A stretch of DNA of 64,000 bases from Erythrophleum ivorense (lineage: Eukaryota > Streptophyta > Magnoliopsida > Fabales > Fabaceae), in NCBI GenBank assembly GCA_026724425.1, contig JAIUCV010000001.1, forward strand, positions 11,204,556 through 11,268,555. The letters are read 5' to 3'. Of this stretch, positions 38,346-48,200 are shown piece after piece. A program made the position numbers and the translations under genes. Position 1 is the first letter of the stretch, and each line of letters opens with the position of its first letter. The notes below the pieces were generated by a model that saw only the letters and a list, made by a program, of their open reading frames with translations, made no database searches and had not been told where the DNA came from.

Positions 38346-39559
38346 AGACTTGCGAGTTTCATCTTCTTTTTTTTAAAACGAAGAAAATTGTTGGACCTAT
38401 TAGTTTGAGGATTTCAATTTTTCTTGTACACACAATTAAAAATTTTAAATAATATTTTGAACATGAATATTTTAATTTTTTACATATTTACAACTTTTGT
38501 TTCTAAAATATTTAAATATGACAAAATTAAAATTTATATATTGTATATGTCTTAGATAATATTTAGATAATAAGAGGACATTTTACTTGTTTTATACCGT
38601 GGGGCCTTTCGTTCCCAAAATGTAAGATTTTGCAAATCAAACACCTTTAGAAGAAGAATACATTTATAGTTTATTAGTATTTTAAATTTTGTTTTTATTT
38701 TTTTAAATTAATCCTTATACTTACAAATTTTTAAGTTTTGATTGCTAATATTGAAGCCTGTAATAGTATATCAGGTATTTGGAAATTGGAGTTGATTTAC
38801 GTAACCTATGATGTGTCACACTAAATTAACTGAGTTGGACAATCTTTCCTCACATTAACACTTGGCAACACGACGCATTCACGACCAACCACACGAGTAG
38901 ATGAGGTTTTTCATTAGAAATTTATACACCATCCTCAACTCTTCGACTTCAAAATTGGCCCCTCTCATTGACTGAAGCTGATTTCAACTTAGGCAATACG
39001 AAAGGCATCTCCTATGATGGTCCACTATGGGAAAAACTCAAAATAGCGAGGGAATAGTGAGAATTTAGAAGGAACATTCCTTCCCTTCCACTGTCACCAT
39101 ATAGCTAGGTAATCGTCCCTGCTGGTTAAATTCCCTTGCTACACAATCAGTGAAGATCGATTTATCCCTTGCTGTCTTCTTGTGATAGACACCTTGATTT
39201 TTTGGAAGAATGAATTGAAATCTCTCGGCCAAGTAGCAAGAGTATGGATGTTTAAAGGTTCAGTATTGGACCAAAACTAAATTAAACCAAGTTAGTTTTC
39301 TAAAATGAAAAACTTACACGATTTTAGTTTTTAGTCAATTTTCTTTGATTTGGTCAAAAACCAGACCTTTAAACAATTAGGTCCAAATTCTTTCAGTGTA
39401 AAATTAATTAAATAATTTTATATTTAGTTGATAATGCAAGCACATAAGATATATATATATATATATATATATATGAATATTTTAATTTTAATGTATTTAC
39501 AAATTCATTTATTAATATTTAAATATGATAAAAAAATTGAAAATTTTATACTATAATGG
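38346..39559. other. Intergenic DNA between oleosin copies, repeat-derived
   Basis: After the 3' flank of oleosin copy 1, the segment at about 38590-38910 is a dispersed repeat also seen near 39560-39785 plus 40806-40890, and inverted at 43378-43690. A TA microsatellite lies at 39450-39474. No gene was found. Confidence 0.55.
38590..38910 (+). repeat. Dispersed repeat, same family as the arms flanking the second LINE
   Basis: It shares ordered blocks with the inverse complement of 43378-43690: TTAATCCTTATACTT...AAATTTTTAAG, then ATGATGTGTCA, GTTGGACAA and CTTGGCAACACGACGCATT, ending in a CACACGAG-type word. Confidence 0.5.
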
Positions 39560-42500
39560 CTTAGATAATACTCAAATAGTATAAGAACATTTATTTGTAT
39601 ATTTTAAGAAATTTACATATTTTATTCTTATAGTTTATTTGAGCTTTTGATATGGTCTCTAATTTTTTTTAAAAAAATAAGTCCTTATATTTTGTAAATA
39701 TTTAAGCTTTGGTCCTCCAACACTAGGTTTCTGATAACACAGTGTATTTGGAGCTAATTAAGCTATAGGACTACCGAAGCCACGTTATAGTGAGAGGGCA
39801 AATGTCCCGTTCAAATTTTGCAAAATTTGTATATATATATATATATAGAGTATTGAATTTTGATATTTTACGCTTACATCTTTTAAAATTTTAAATCTAT
39901 TGGACTTATAAAATTAATTAAACACATACATGTATTTTTTGATTATTTGTCATTTTGAATTTACTAAATTCATATATGTATTTTTTTTGTTCTTTTTTCT
40001 TTCATTTTCTTTCTCCTTTTTCTATTTCCTTTTTTCGTCTTTTTTCTATTTTCCCATCACTTTTTCCTCTTTTTTTTTAAAAAAATTGTCCTTAGTTTGT
40101 AGACTTTACACAATAATTCTTCTCTCTTCCCCTATTGTCCTTGGCCCAATTATTCTTTTATTGATCAATTTATATTTAATCAATACATACCTTTGAAACA
40201 TTTTTATAACTAGTAATTCTACAATAATTGAATAAAATATAACTAAGTTTAAATGTCAATATCTTATTTTCAATTAGACCAACAATTGTTTCTAAAAATA
40301 GTGCAAAACTTTTTACAAACATTGTTGGATAAAATAATTTTTGTTGTGCTTCATAGATATATATTTTTGAAAATTGGCAATAATAAATTTTTATACTTTT
40401 CAAATAAATTTTTTTCCTTCCAAAATGCTATTATGAGCTGTTCATGGAATTATTATGATCTTGTTAGTGATAACATATATTTTTTAGTTTATCTTTATTA
40501 TACATTACATAAATACTAAGTAGATATAGAACTATATCTGCATGTGTAGGTAATGAAATTGTTGATATTAATATAAAGTGTAACTCTTAGTACATTACTT
40601 ATTTAAATTCAAATTTGTTTTCAAATTTAGAAAACGAAAATAAAAATATTATTAATGAGTTAATCTCATTTAGCTTTATCTAAAAGTTTGAATAGAAGCG
40701 TTTTATTTAAACAATATATATAAAAGCATAAATTTTTTAAATAGGATATAAAAATTTTCTATAGAAATTTTTTTTTTGCCCTTTAACCCAAGGTCCTGGC
40801 TCTACCACGACATTTAAGTTGAAGAAAATGTTGACACATTGGCACTTGGCAACACAATACAATTAGGACCAAGCACGTGAGGGATGGATATGTCATTTTT
40901 TATTAGTTTGAATATTAACTTTCGAATTCAGAATGCTTTTCTACTTCAATGTTTGGTTTCTTGTAACATTATTCTAGCTTCAGAGTTGTTGCATAAACTA
41001 CATCATACTAGCCTTACTCAGACTAGTTGGTATGCATATAAATTAAATATTGCTAAAACATATAATTAGGTGTCTTTGAGTTTTTTGGAAGCTATTATAA
41101 GGAAAATGCTCTTCCCATCACATTGGATACAACTTATTTTGTAGCGTGTTTGTATTGTTTCTTATCAAGTAATTATTAATGGCATGCTATGAAGTTGTTT
41201 CTTTCTTAGCAAGGACTTAAACAAGGTGACTTTCTCTCCATACTTACTTATTTTATGTGCTAATGTTTTATCATGTATGATTCATCAAGAGGAGTAAACA
41301 AAAGCATGGCATGGCATTTAGCCATCTTGATCTTCACCACAAGTATCACATTTGATGTATACTAATGATATATTATTATTTTTTCAAGCCAAGAAGCCTA
41401 TGTGTCATAAAGCCATTTATGATATTTTGCTTCATTATAATAGACTTTTAGGTCAATGTGTTAGTCTTAGTAAATTAGAGCTTGTTTCTAGCCTATGTGT
41501 CTCGCATATATTGAAGAAACAATTATTTAGGGTGTCTAGTGTGAAATTTAAGTCTAGGCTTAGGAAATATTTAAGCCCACAGGTTGATATAAGGTGATCT
41601 AAGAATTAGTTATCTCAAAATGTGGTGAATAAAATAGATAAGAAATTATAGACTTGAAGTCAATTATATTGTCTCAAGTGGGCAAAGTTACTTTAATCAA
41701 ATTAGTTTTCAATTCTTCTTTGACCTATCTGTTGTCTTGTTCTTAGCTTCCCCAAAATTGTTGCCATGAAATTATCTAATTTCTCTAGGGTTTTTCTAAA
41801 TCTAAGCCAAAGCCATATTTGTTGAAATGGTATGAGCTTTGTCTTCCTACCTCTATGGGAGGTTTTAGGTTTAAACAAACTAAGGCTTTTAATTAGGCTT
41901 TATTGAAAAAATATGTTTGGCAATTAGTTTCAAATATTTTAAGATTTCCTTTTGCACATGTTTCAAAGCCTAAGTATTATAAGGTGGTTTTATGATAGGT
42001 GTTTAAACTCTCATTCCACATGCCCTGGGGATTAGTAAATCTAGTCCAATGATATGTGATAATATTCACTAGTGAATTAGAGATGGCACTATAATTTCTT
42101 TATTTAAGTACCATTGATGGCTTATGCAACCAAATGTTCTAGTATTATTTGAAATTGTTGAAAACCTTATTCTACATGATCAGGGAAGGTGGAATATGCA
42201 AGTTTTATCATAGTTATATTCTATGGAGCAAGTTCAACAGATAGCTCAAACTTCTTTTTCCATTATAGGCCAAGAGAATTTGTTTGTTTGGAAAGGAAAT
42301 TGTTTGTGTCTATAAGGTTTTGGATGGGCATCAATTGTTACTTCACAACTTATCTTTTGGCAGGTTGGTGAGTTTTACTACCTAGGATAATTTATGGAAG
42401 CTTCAACTTCCATTTCAGGCTGTGGTTTTTCTATGGTGTTTATTACAAAATGTTATCCCATTAACATGGACTCTTCGTTTGTATCACTTGCCTATTAAAG

Positions 42501-43690
42501 AGTGTTGTTTGTTTTGTCATGAGTCAAATGAATTAATTAATCATATATTTATGTTATTTCCTTTTGCTCAAATAGTTTGGTTTGGTTCTTCTTTGGGTTT
42601 ACATGTTGATCAATCTTCTTCATGCCTAATATCATGGTATGGTTATAGCAATGGATTGTGCAAGGCCCATTAGTTCAATTAGATGTTATTAATTTTATTG
42701 TGATCATTAGTTTGTTATTTTAAGTCATTTGGTATTATCATGATGGGAATTTTTTTAGGATCCTTCTTGTGAGCCTAATGATGCAATGTGCATGTTTTGT
42801 CAACTATGTCAAACTTATTGTCCTCTTGGGCCTCCTCTGGTTGGCCAATGTTAGTACAATTCTTTTCTAGGCATTGTTATGATCGTTTTATATTAAAACG
42901 TTAGCATTTAATTTTTTGGATGGCTAAATGAAATACTAATCTACAAAGCATCGGGTTTTAATCTCTACTTGGTTTGGTCATAGTCTTTTTTCGTAAATTG
43001 GTTTAGGTGGATAGAAATCATTAAGCTTAAAGTATAGTTTTGTTTGAAGTTATTAAGCATGCTTTATGGTTTTTTTTATAGGCATTGATTACTAACCCTT
43101 AAGTACATCCAATGTTTGTTTGTTTGTTCTTCAAATCTCATTATTGGCTTTTGTAAGCTCAACATCATGTATTTGTGAATCTGCACATTCTACAACAAGA
43201 TATATGGAATTTTCTCTTTTCTTTTTCCATCATTTAGTTTTTAGTTATTTTGGATAGTTATGGTTCTAGTTTATAGCAAGAGTTTTAAAAGAAAATTTCT
43301 TTTTTTTTCTTTTTCATTTTATCATTTTTTGTTGTATATTTGTTATTGAAAAAATACTAGCTTACTAATTACTGGCTACATGCCTCACGTGCTTGGCCCC
43401 TAAATGTGTTATGTTGCCTAGTACCAATGTAGCAAGTTGTCCAACCTAACAAATTTATGACACATCATGAGTTCATTAGCCTGTTCAATTCTAAATACAC
43501 GTCATTATCATATTACTTAGATGTCAAATATCAAAGATTAAACATTTGCAAAGTATAAAAATTAATTTAAAAATTATAAGAACTAAATTAAAAATTTGAG
43601 TAAATCATAAAAATTAAATGTACAATTTTTTAAAAAATATAAAACAAATAACAACAAACATTTAAAAAAAAAACTTATCTTGTAGACTAG
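39560..43690. mobile_element. Composite block: LINE relic between inverted repeat arms, with a nested insert
   Basis: The left arm (about 39560-39785 continued at 40806-40890) matches the inverse complement of the right arm (43378-43690). The innermost words are CTTGGCAACACAATACAATT...AAGCACGTGAGG on the left and its complement CCTCACGTGCTTGG...GTTATGTTGCCTAG on the right. The left arm is interrupted by about 1 kb (39786-40805) that starts near GGGCAAATGTCCCG and ends GTCCTGGCTCTACCACG, itself repeat-like. Between the arms lies the LINE relic. This could be a terminal-inverted-repeat transposon that received or captured a LINE. Confidence 0.42.
40891..43377 (+). mobile_element. Decayed LINE relic (reverse transcriptase to zf-RVT region)
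   Basis: Broken plus-strand frames give LINE pieces in order. A QVIINGM-like part is at about 41168-41190 and a degraded RQGD..S block at 41212-41260. YTNDILLFFQAKKP, a mutated catalytic FADD box, is at about 41356-41400. A KAIYDILLHYNRLLGQCVSLSK block precedes a KYL...VDIR string ending at 41597. At 42415-42640 is a zf-RVT domain with FLWCLLQNVIPL, CCLFCHESNELINHIFMLFPFAQIVWFGS. Many stops and frameshifts make it inactive. Orientation is opposite to the LINE at 3650-6760. Confidence 0.72.
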
Positions 43691-43699
43691 CATTTTGGG

Positions 43700-44141
43700 A
43701 TTAGACCAACCCGAACCAATATATGTTAAAAACACTCTGATTGGACATTACAAAAGCTACAATACATTAGGGCTATACATGAGTCGAGTTAAGTAGGGCT
43801 TTAGCTCAACTTAACAAGGCTTAAAAAAATAGGCCTATAGGTTGACTTGATTGAGCTGAGCAACATTGGATTAGTTAGGCTGATGTACAGTCCTACTATA
43901 CAATATAGGGATGTAAAATTTACGCGTGAAATGAGAATTTGTCATATATTTTAAACTATATTTGTTAATTTAACAGTTTATTTTAATTTTGAAACTTAAC
44001 CTTAAACAATTAGACTAAATGATATAAAAAATATTTACAAAACAATACAATCTACTTAAATACATTTTGTTTAGATTAGATGATTAGAGAATAGATTTGA
44101 CTTATTTTAAAAAGATAAAGAACAATTGAATAGTAGTTAAT

Positions 44142-44184
<43 letters not shown>

Positions 44185-44969
44185 AACCGTTGTTCCTAAC
44201 TTATTCGTGATTTGAAAGCTCTTCCCCCCCCCCCCTTATGTTGCTTTGTTTAAGTGGTAGGACCCACTCTAATTTTTGATTGTCCATGCAAATGTAGGAG
44301 AAAACCTCTAGTTAATTTTTTTTTAAAAGATAGATTTAACACATCCAAAAATTGCTATCAACATATTATTCCTACTTTTACAAAATCTAAACTATTAATT
44401 CTTGAAGGATTTTGGCATTTACTTGCACAATAGAGATAGATCTTCAAAATCAATATCTCATGTGATTCCAATTAAAGTCGTCAAAGGAACTTTAATATTT
44501 TTCCACAACAAATTCACCATAGTCCAAAGAAAGAAGAAAATTGATTTGTTTTGAGGAAATGGTGGTCTTCTATTGTTTTGTTTTCTTTCTCTTCTTCTCA
44601 AATATTTCATAATCAATTTTTTTATTCAAATAACCAACGCCCTTAAAAAATTGATAACCCAAATTTAAAATTTAAAAACGTAAAAAATTAATTATTAATT
44701 CATTCATTCATTAATTTGAGTAAATTGGATTTTTGGGCCTAGTCATAGTCAACCCATCATAAGCAACCCATTTTCTAATATCTCCCTTTCATATATAATG
44801 GGATGAATAATATAAATTTTTTTTTTATTTGAGAAAGATAGAGAAAAATTGTGATATAAAAGAGTAAAAATGTGCATGTCACTCCTTGTCTTTCTACCTA
44901 CTCTCTCTTTTCTCTCCATCTTTGTCTAACAAGATGATGTCCTGGTTGCACCGAATAGAAGAGGATTTC
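43700..44969. other. Intergenic DNA with simple repeats
   Basis: Holds a (TA)n run of about 18 units at 44145-44180 and a run of 12 C at 44224-44235. The segment at about 44820-44930 resembles 22120-22240 (AT-rich head, ACCTACTCTCTCTTTTCTCT tail) and may be a MITE-like dispersed repeat. No gene. Confidence 0.5.
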
Positions 44970-45011
44970 AATTAGTCTTAATATATTGATTTTTTGGTTA
45001 AATTAATATTG

Positions 45012-45406
45012 GAAAAATTATACTTTTGATCCTTATAGTTTCACTTAATTTTTAATTCAATCTTTATTGTTTAAAAATTTATAATTAAATCCTTATAGTT
45101 TAAATAATTTTTAATGTAGTCTTTATTTTTATATTTTTGTCATTATTTTGAGATTTATGTGAATTAATCTTACTTGGTTATCTACATTTTTAACTCCTTT
45201 GTTAGCATAAATAATATATATTTAAATTGTTAAAATAATATATAATTATTTGCATCAATAAAATTTAACATAATACGGACAAACTTTTAATATTAAAGTT
45301 TAAATTAAAACATTTATAAACTATAAGATTCAGTTATAAATTTTTAAACTATAAACACTAAATTAAAAAATATATAAAACTATAAGAATTAAAAGTATAA
45401 TTTTTT
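45012..45406. mobile_element. MITE with long terminal inverted repeats (about 395 bp)
   Basis: The left end, AAAAATTATACTTTTGATCC, and the inverse complement of the right end, AAAAATTATACTTTTAATTC, begin an imperfect inverted repeat of about 130 bp (CTTATAGTTT and TTTAAAAATTTATAA recur in both arms). There is no open frame. It is absent at the matching place in unit 1 (about 36985-37003), so it inserted after the duplication or was lost from unit 1. Confidence 0.7.
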
Positions 45407-46217
45407 CTAGCGCTCCATCCATTCGGTGAAGTCTCGTCTAATCTTGCGCATAACTCACTCAGTTGCTTAATACCAACATGTGCCTTGTCCACATTCAATG
45501 GGCCTAGACTCATTGGGTAATCGGATTCGAGTTTAAGTACTATGGTTATCATCCCGTTTCACCTCGCTCTGAGTTTAATATATAGCAGGCCTATGTTTTG
45601 ATTATTTGAAAATTGGGCGAATTCTATTATGCTGCTAAATCAGTTAAACTTCAAATCATACCATGTGACTGCATTTTCTTTTCTTTTAATGCATTCCATT
45701 ACATATTAATTTATTATATTACAAATGTATAAATCCTAGAAACAAGCGACTTTAGGCATATGTATTGCAAAAATTTATTCATTCTTAGATCTCTCTCTAA
45801 CAAATAAAATATCACATGCCTCCAAGCCGTCAATTAAATCTCAACTTTGGTGGTACAACTCAGTATGTGCAGGTGCGGATTGTCTCCTGTTGATGGAAGC
45901 CAACCTCATGCTCCAATCCAACGAATCATACCACTTACTGCCCAACGGTTGCAGATGGAGCCACGCGTCCAAATTTAAAAAGGGGAATATAAGGAGTTCT
46001 GTTGCGCAAAAAAGTACGAGTTTTTTGATAGAATATTAGGAGTTCTGAGTTGCTCGATAGCCTTTCTAATTCCTCGACGCATTTATGCATTTAAAGAGAA
46101 AAATACAACATGAGATAATATATATATTTATATATATAATTTATTTCTTTTTCCCTAAATGTTATATATATTTATAATTTATAAATATAGAAGATCCAGG
46201 CTTTTGAGTCTTCCTTT

Positions 46218-46401
46218 CATGATTGTTTTGACACTCTTTTTACTACCAACTCGTTTGCTGAATCATTAGAATGGCCAAGGTCTGACGTATCACTCTCTTT
46301 GTAAATATTCAGTGACTCTTGTTCAGGAGTTGGAGTTGGAGGACCAAGAAGCTCAGTCGTGTTATCAACAAACCCTCAGGAAGCTGATTTCCACCTAGAT
46401 T
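46218..46401 (-). pseudogene. Exon-like fragment inside the Mutator-like element
   Basis: On the minus strand an AAATGCAG acceptor precedes AATCTAGGTGGAAATCAGC (46401 down). This reads NLGGNQLPEG, then after an apparent one-base loss at a GGGTTT run continues open as FVDNTTELLGPPTPTPEQES and onward to a TGA at 46220-46218. The roughly 50-codon open stretch, the splice-like boundary and the balanced codon use suggest a captured last exon. I do not recognise the source gene. Confidence 0.35.
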
Positions 46402-46922
46402 CTGCATTTCGCCTTCATCTCAAACATCCCTTCTTCAATTTACTTAAATACAACAAAAGTAACTCCTAAAATTATAATTTCTTGCCCAGATGTTAAGGAA
46501 ACATATAAACCAGAGCCATGACTGCTTTTGAAATTCTACCTACATAATTGCATTGCCCTTTTATTTTGACAGGATGAATGCCTGTCAAAACACCTAAGTT
46601 ATTTTTTAATTTTATCCAGGATTCAAAAATGATTTACATAACAAATTAAGCGTATAGAAATCCTTATCAAATATCAAAAAAATTCTTCAATCAAAGTTTA
46701 ATAATCAATCTAAAAAGTGCTACAGTAGAAATTTCCATCAACGGCCCTGAAACTTGTGGAAGTTTCCTTAAAAATTATTCAACCAACCTCACGGCCAAGA
46801 TAACAGATTCAATTTAACAAGATATAATTCCAAAATTACTAAGATATTGCAAACAAGAAGAATTCAGAAACGCAGAAAAGCAGATTCAGAAGAAGAACGA
46901 TGCACGGTAGTCAAATAACACA

Positions 46923-47066
46923 TTACAGAAACGTAGAACAGGGATGCTTCAGCGTCGTTGGCGGGAATGGGTTGCAGGTATAGGTTCTCCAAAACGATGA
47001 AAGCAGATCGTCATACGTAACGACAGACGAAGCTTCGTCCGTTTTGATCCAATTCTCGTCAAAACA
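46923..47066 (-). pseudogene. Second exon-like open fragment inside the same element
   Basis: A 47-codon open stretch without ATG, on the minus strand, contains FDENWIKTDEASSVVTYDDL followed by an LSSFWR string and ends in TAA. It is in the same orientation as the fragment at 46218-46401 and has a protein-like composition unlike the surrounding AT-rich DNA. The VVTYDDLL..FW string loosely recalls methionine sulfoxide reductase A, but too weakly for a call. Confidence 0.28.
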
Positions 47067-47369
47067 CTATTGCGCAACGTGGCGTAATATTTATCGTTCA
47101 TTCATTGGACGGCCACGATTTGGGCTAGTTTGAAAGGATAGGATTGCTGCTACATCTGTAAATACAGACGCGTGGCCCCATCTACGACCGTTGCAGAAGT
47201 GATCGGCTGTGATTCGTTGAACTAGAGCGCCTTGACGTCAGCACAGTCAACGCGAGACAATTCGCACCCGTACATGACCATCTCATAGTTAAAAATAGCG
47301 AAACCTTCTAAATCCAACCAGAACAGATTTGGTTTTTTCACTGCTGAAGCACTTTCAAATAAAAGACTG

Positions 47370-47398
47370 TTTTTATTTATTTATTTATTTATTTATTG
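47370..47398. repeat. (TTTA)n microsatellite in oleosin copy 2 upstream region
   Basis: About seven TTTA units lie some 155-180 bp before the ATG of copy 2. Copy 1 lacks them. Confidence 0.9.
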
Positions 47399-47551
47399 TG
47401 TAATTCTCATATGTGCAGTAGAAAAATCTAATTTCAACCAAACCTACCCAACCCTTTGTTTCTTGTCCTCCTAGATTGAGCATTGAGTTCTACAGAAGTT
47501 CATATATGCAATTTCAATCCTTACTATCTTCATATATCCATTCCTTGAACC

Positions 47552-48040
47552 ATGGACTCAAGGGCACCATCGCTAATTCCTTACAACATTCATCAGTTCA
47601 CACCCCTCCTAGACCCTTTAAAGGTCCTTTCCACGTTACTTTCCTCAGCTACTGACAACCCTCTGACTATCATTCTAGGGCAAGTTCATAACCCAGCCAA
47701 GCTATTAGGTGTCTTCACTAACCCAATCCCTGTATCACTTTCGCGTCGTCGGTTTTTGATCGTCGGAGCTGTGTTGCTCCTCCTCATCGGCTTGATTGTC
47801 ACAGGTAGCGTGCTGGGTTTGATCATTTTCGCGCCGTTGATCATCGCGTTAAGCCCCATATGGGTTCCTGCCGGCATCGGCGCCTTCATCGTCACTGTAG
47901 GATTCTTGTCCATGTGCGGATTTGGAGTTGTCGTTGCAGCTTCTGGGGCATGGCTTGTGGAACGCTTCTTCAACCCACCCGACTCTGGCGGCTCGAACCA
48001 GGTGCTTATCACTGTGAAGGATGCGGTGCCAAGCACTTGA
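47552..48040 (+). CDS. Oleosin, universal/SM-type, copy 2 with intact proline knot
   Basis: Intronless, 162 residues, starting at ATG 47552. The hydrophilic N-terminus (1-67, with KVLSTLLSSATDNPLT and GQVHNPAKLLGVFT) is strongly shared with copy 1. The hydrophobic hairpin (about 68-140) contains a complete PX5SPX3P proline knot, P95-LIIAL-S101-P102-IWV-P106. This is the signature that targets oleosins from the ER to lipid droplets. The return arm has GFLSMCGFGVVVAA. The C-terminus is short (SGGSNQVLITVKDAVPST), shorter than in seed oleosins. The protein should coat triacylglycerol droplets. Its upstream region is unusual: only about 276 bp separate the ATG from the right end of the 1.4-kb long-TIR insertion, so distal promoter elements shared with copy 1 have been pushed away or replaced. 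Confidence 0.9.
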   Translation: MDSRAPSLIPYNIHQFTPLLDPLKVLSTLLSSATDNPLTIILGQVHNPAKLLGVFTNPIPVSLSRRRFLIVGAVLLLLIGLIVTGSVLGLIIFAPLIIALSPIWVPAGIGAFIVTVGFLSMCGFGVVVAASGAWLVERFFNPPDSGGSNQVLITVKDAVPST

Positions 48041-48200
48041 TTTAGGACTCACCCTCTAATCAAGGATTGTTGAACCTATGTAGCTACTTGAATGAGTGTG
48101 GATTTGAATCGGGAGGTGTAAGTTCCATCTTCCAATTGTACCAAAACAAAAAATTTGTTGAGCCTATTTGTTTGGGGATTTCAATTTTCAATAATTTGTT

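Larger units (their letters stand above)
36941..38430 (+). repeat. Segmental duplication, unit 1 (oleosin copy 1 with its upstream DNA)
   Basis: Homologous to 44970-48200 from the CTTAATATATTGATT word through TCTAGCGCTCC, the CTCGTCTA.TCTTGCGCATAA stretch, the coding region and the 3' flank (GTTGAGCCTATT/GTTGGACCTATT, then GGATTTCAATTTT). Without the two insertions in unit 2 the units are nearly the same length (about 1.45 kb). The copies face the same way. Confidence 0.85.
45865..47275. mobile_element. Non-autonomous long-TIR element (Mutator-like / Pack-MULE-like), 1411 bp
   Basis: The ends are imperfect inverted repeats of about 106-110 bp (45865-45970 and 47166-47275). Both read ATGTRCRGGTGCGRATTGTC from outside inward, and both later contain CAACGAATCA, AACGGT(T/C)G and CCACGCGTC. 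Unit 1 of the duplication (near 37606-37620) lacks the whole segment and reads straight from CAACTCAGT to ATCTCATAATT, confirming an insertion. No transposase is encoded. The interior has exon-like fragments on the minus strand. The long TIRs suggest the Mutator superfamily, but the expected 9-bp target duplication is not visible; about 4 bases of the empty site differ, so it may have decayed or this is another superfamily. Confidence 0.68.
44970..48200 (+). repeat. Segmental duplication, unit 2 (oleosin copy 2 with two insertions upstream)
   Basis: Counterpart of 36941-38430 with about 1.8 kb of extra sequence: a MITE at 45012-45406 and a Mutator-like element at 45865-47275. Unit 1 serves as the empty-site reference for both. 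Confidence 0.85.
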
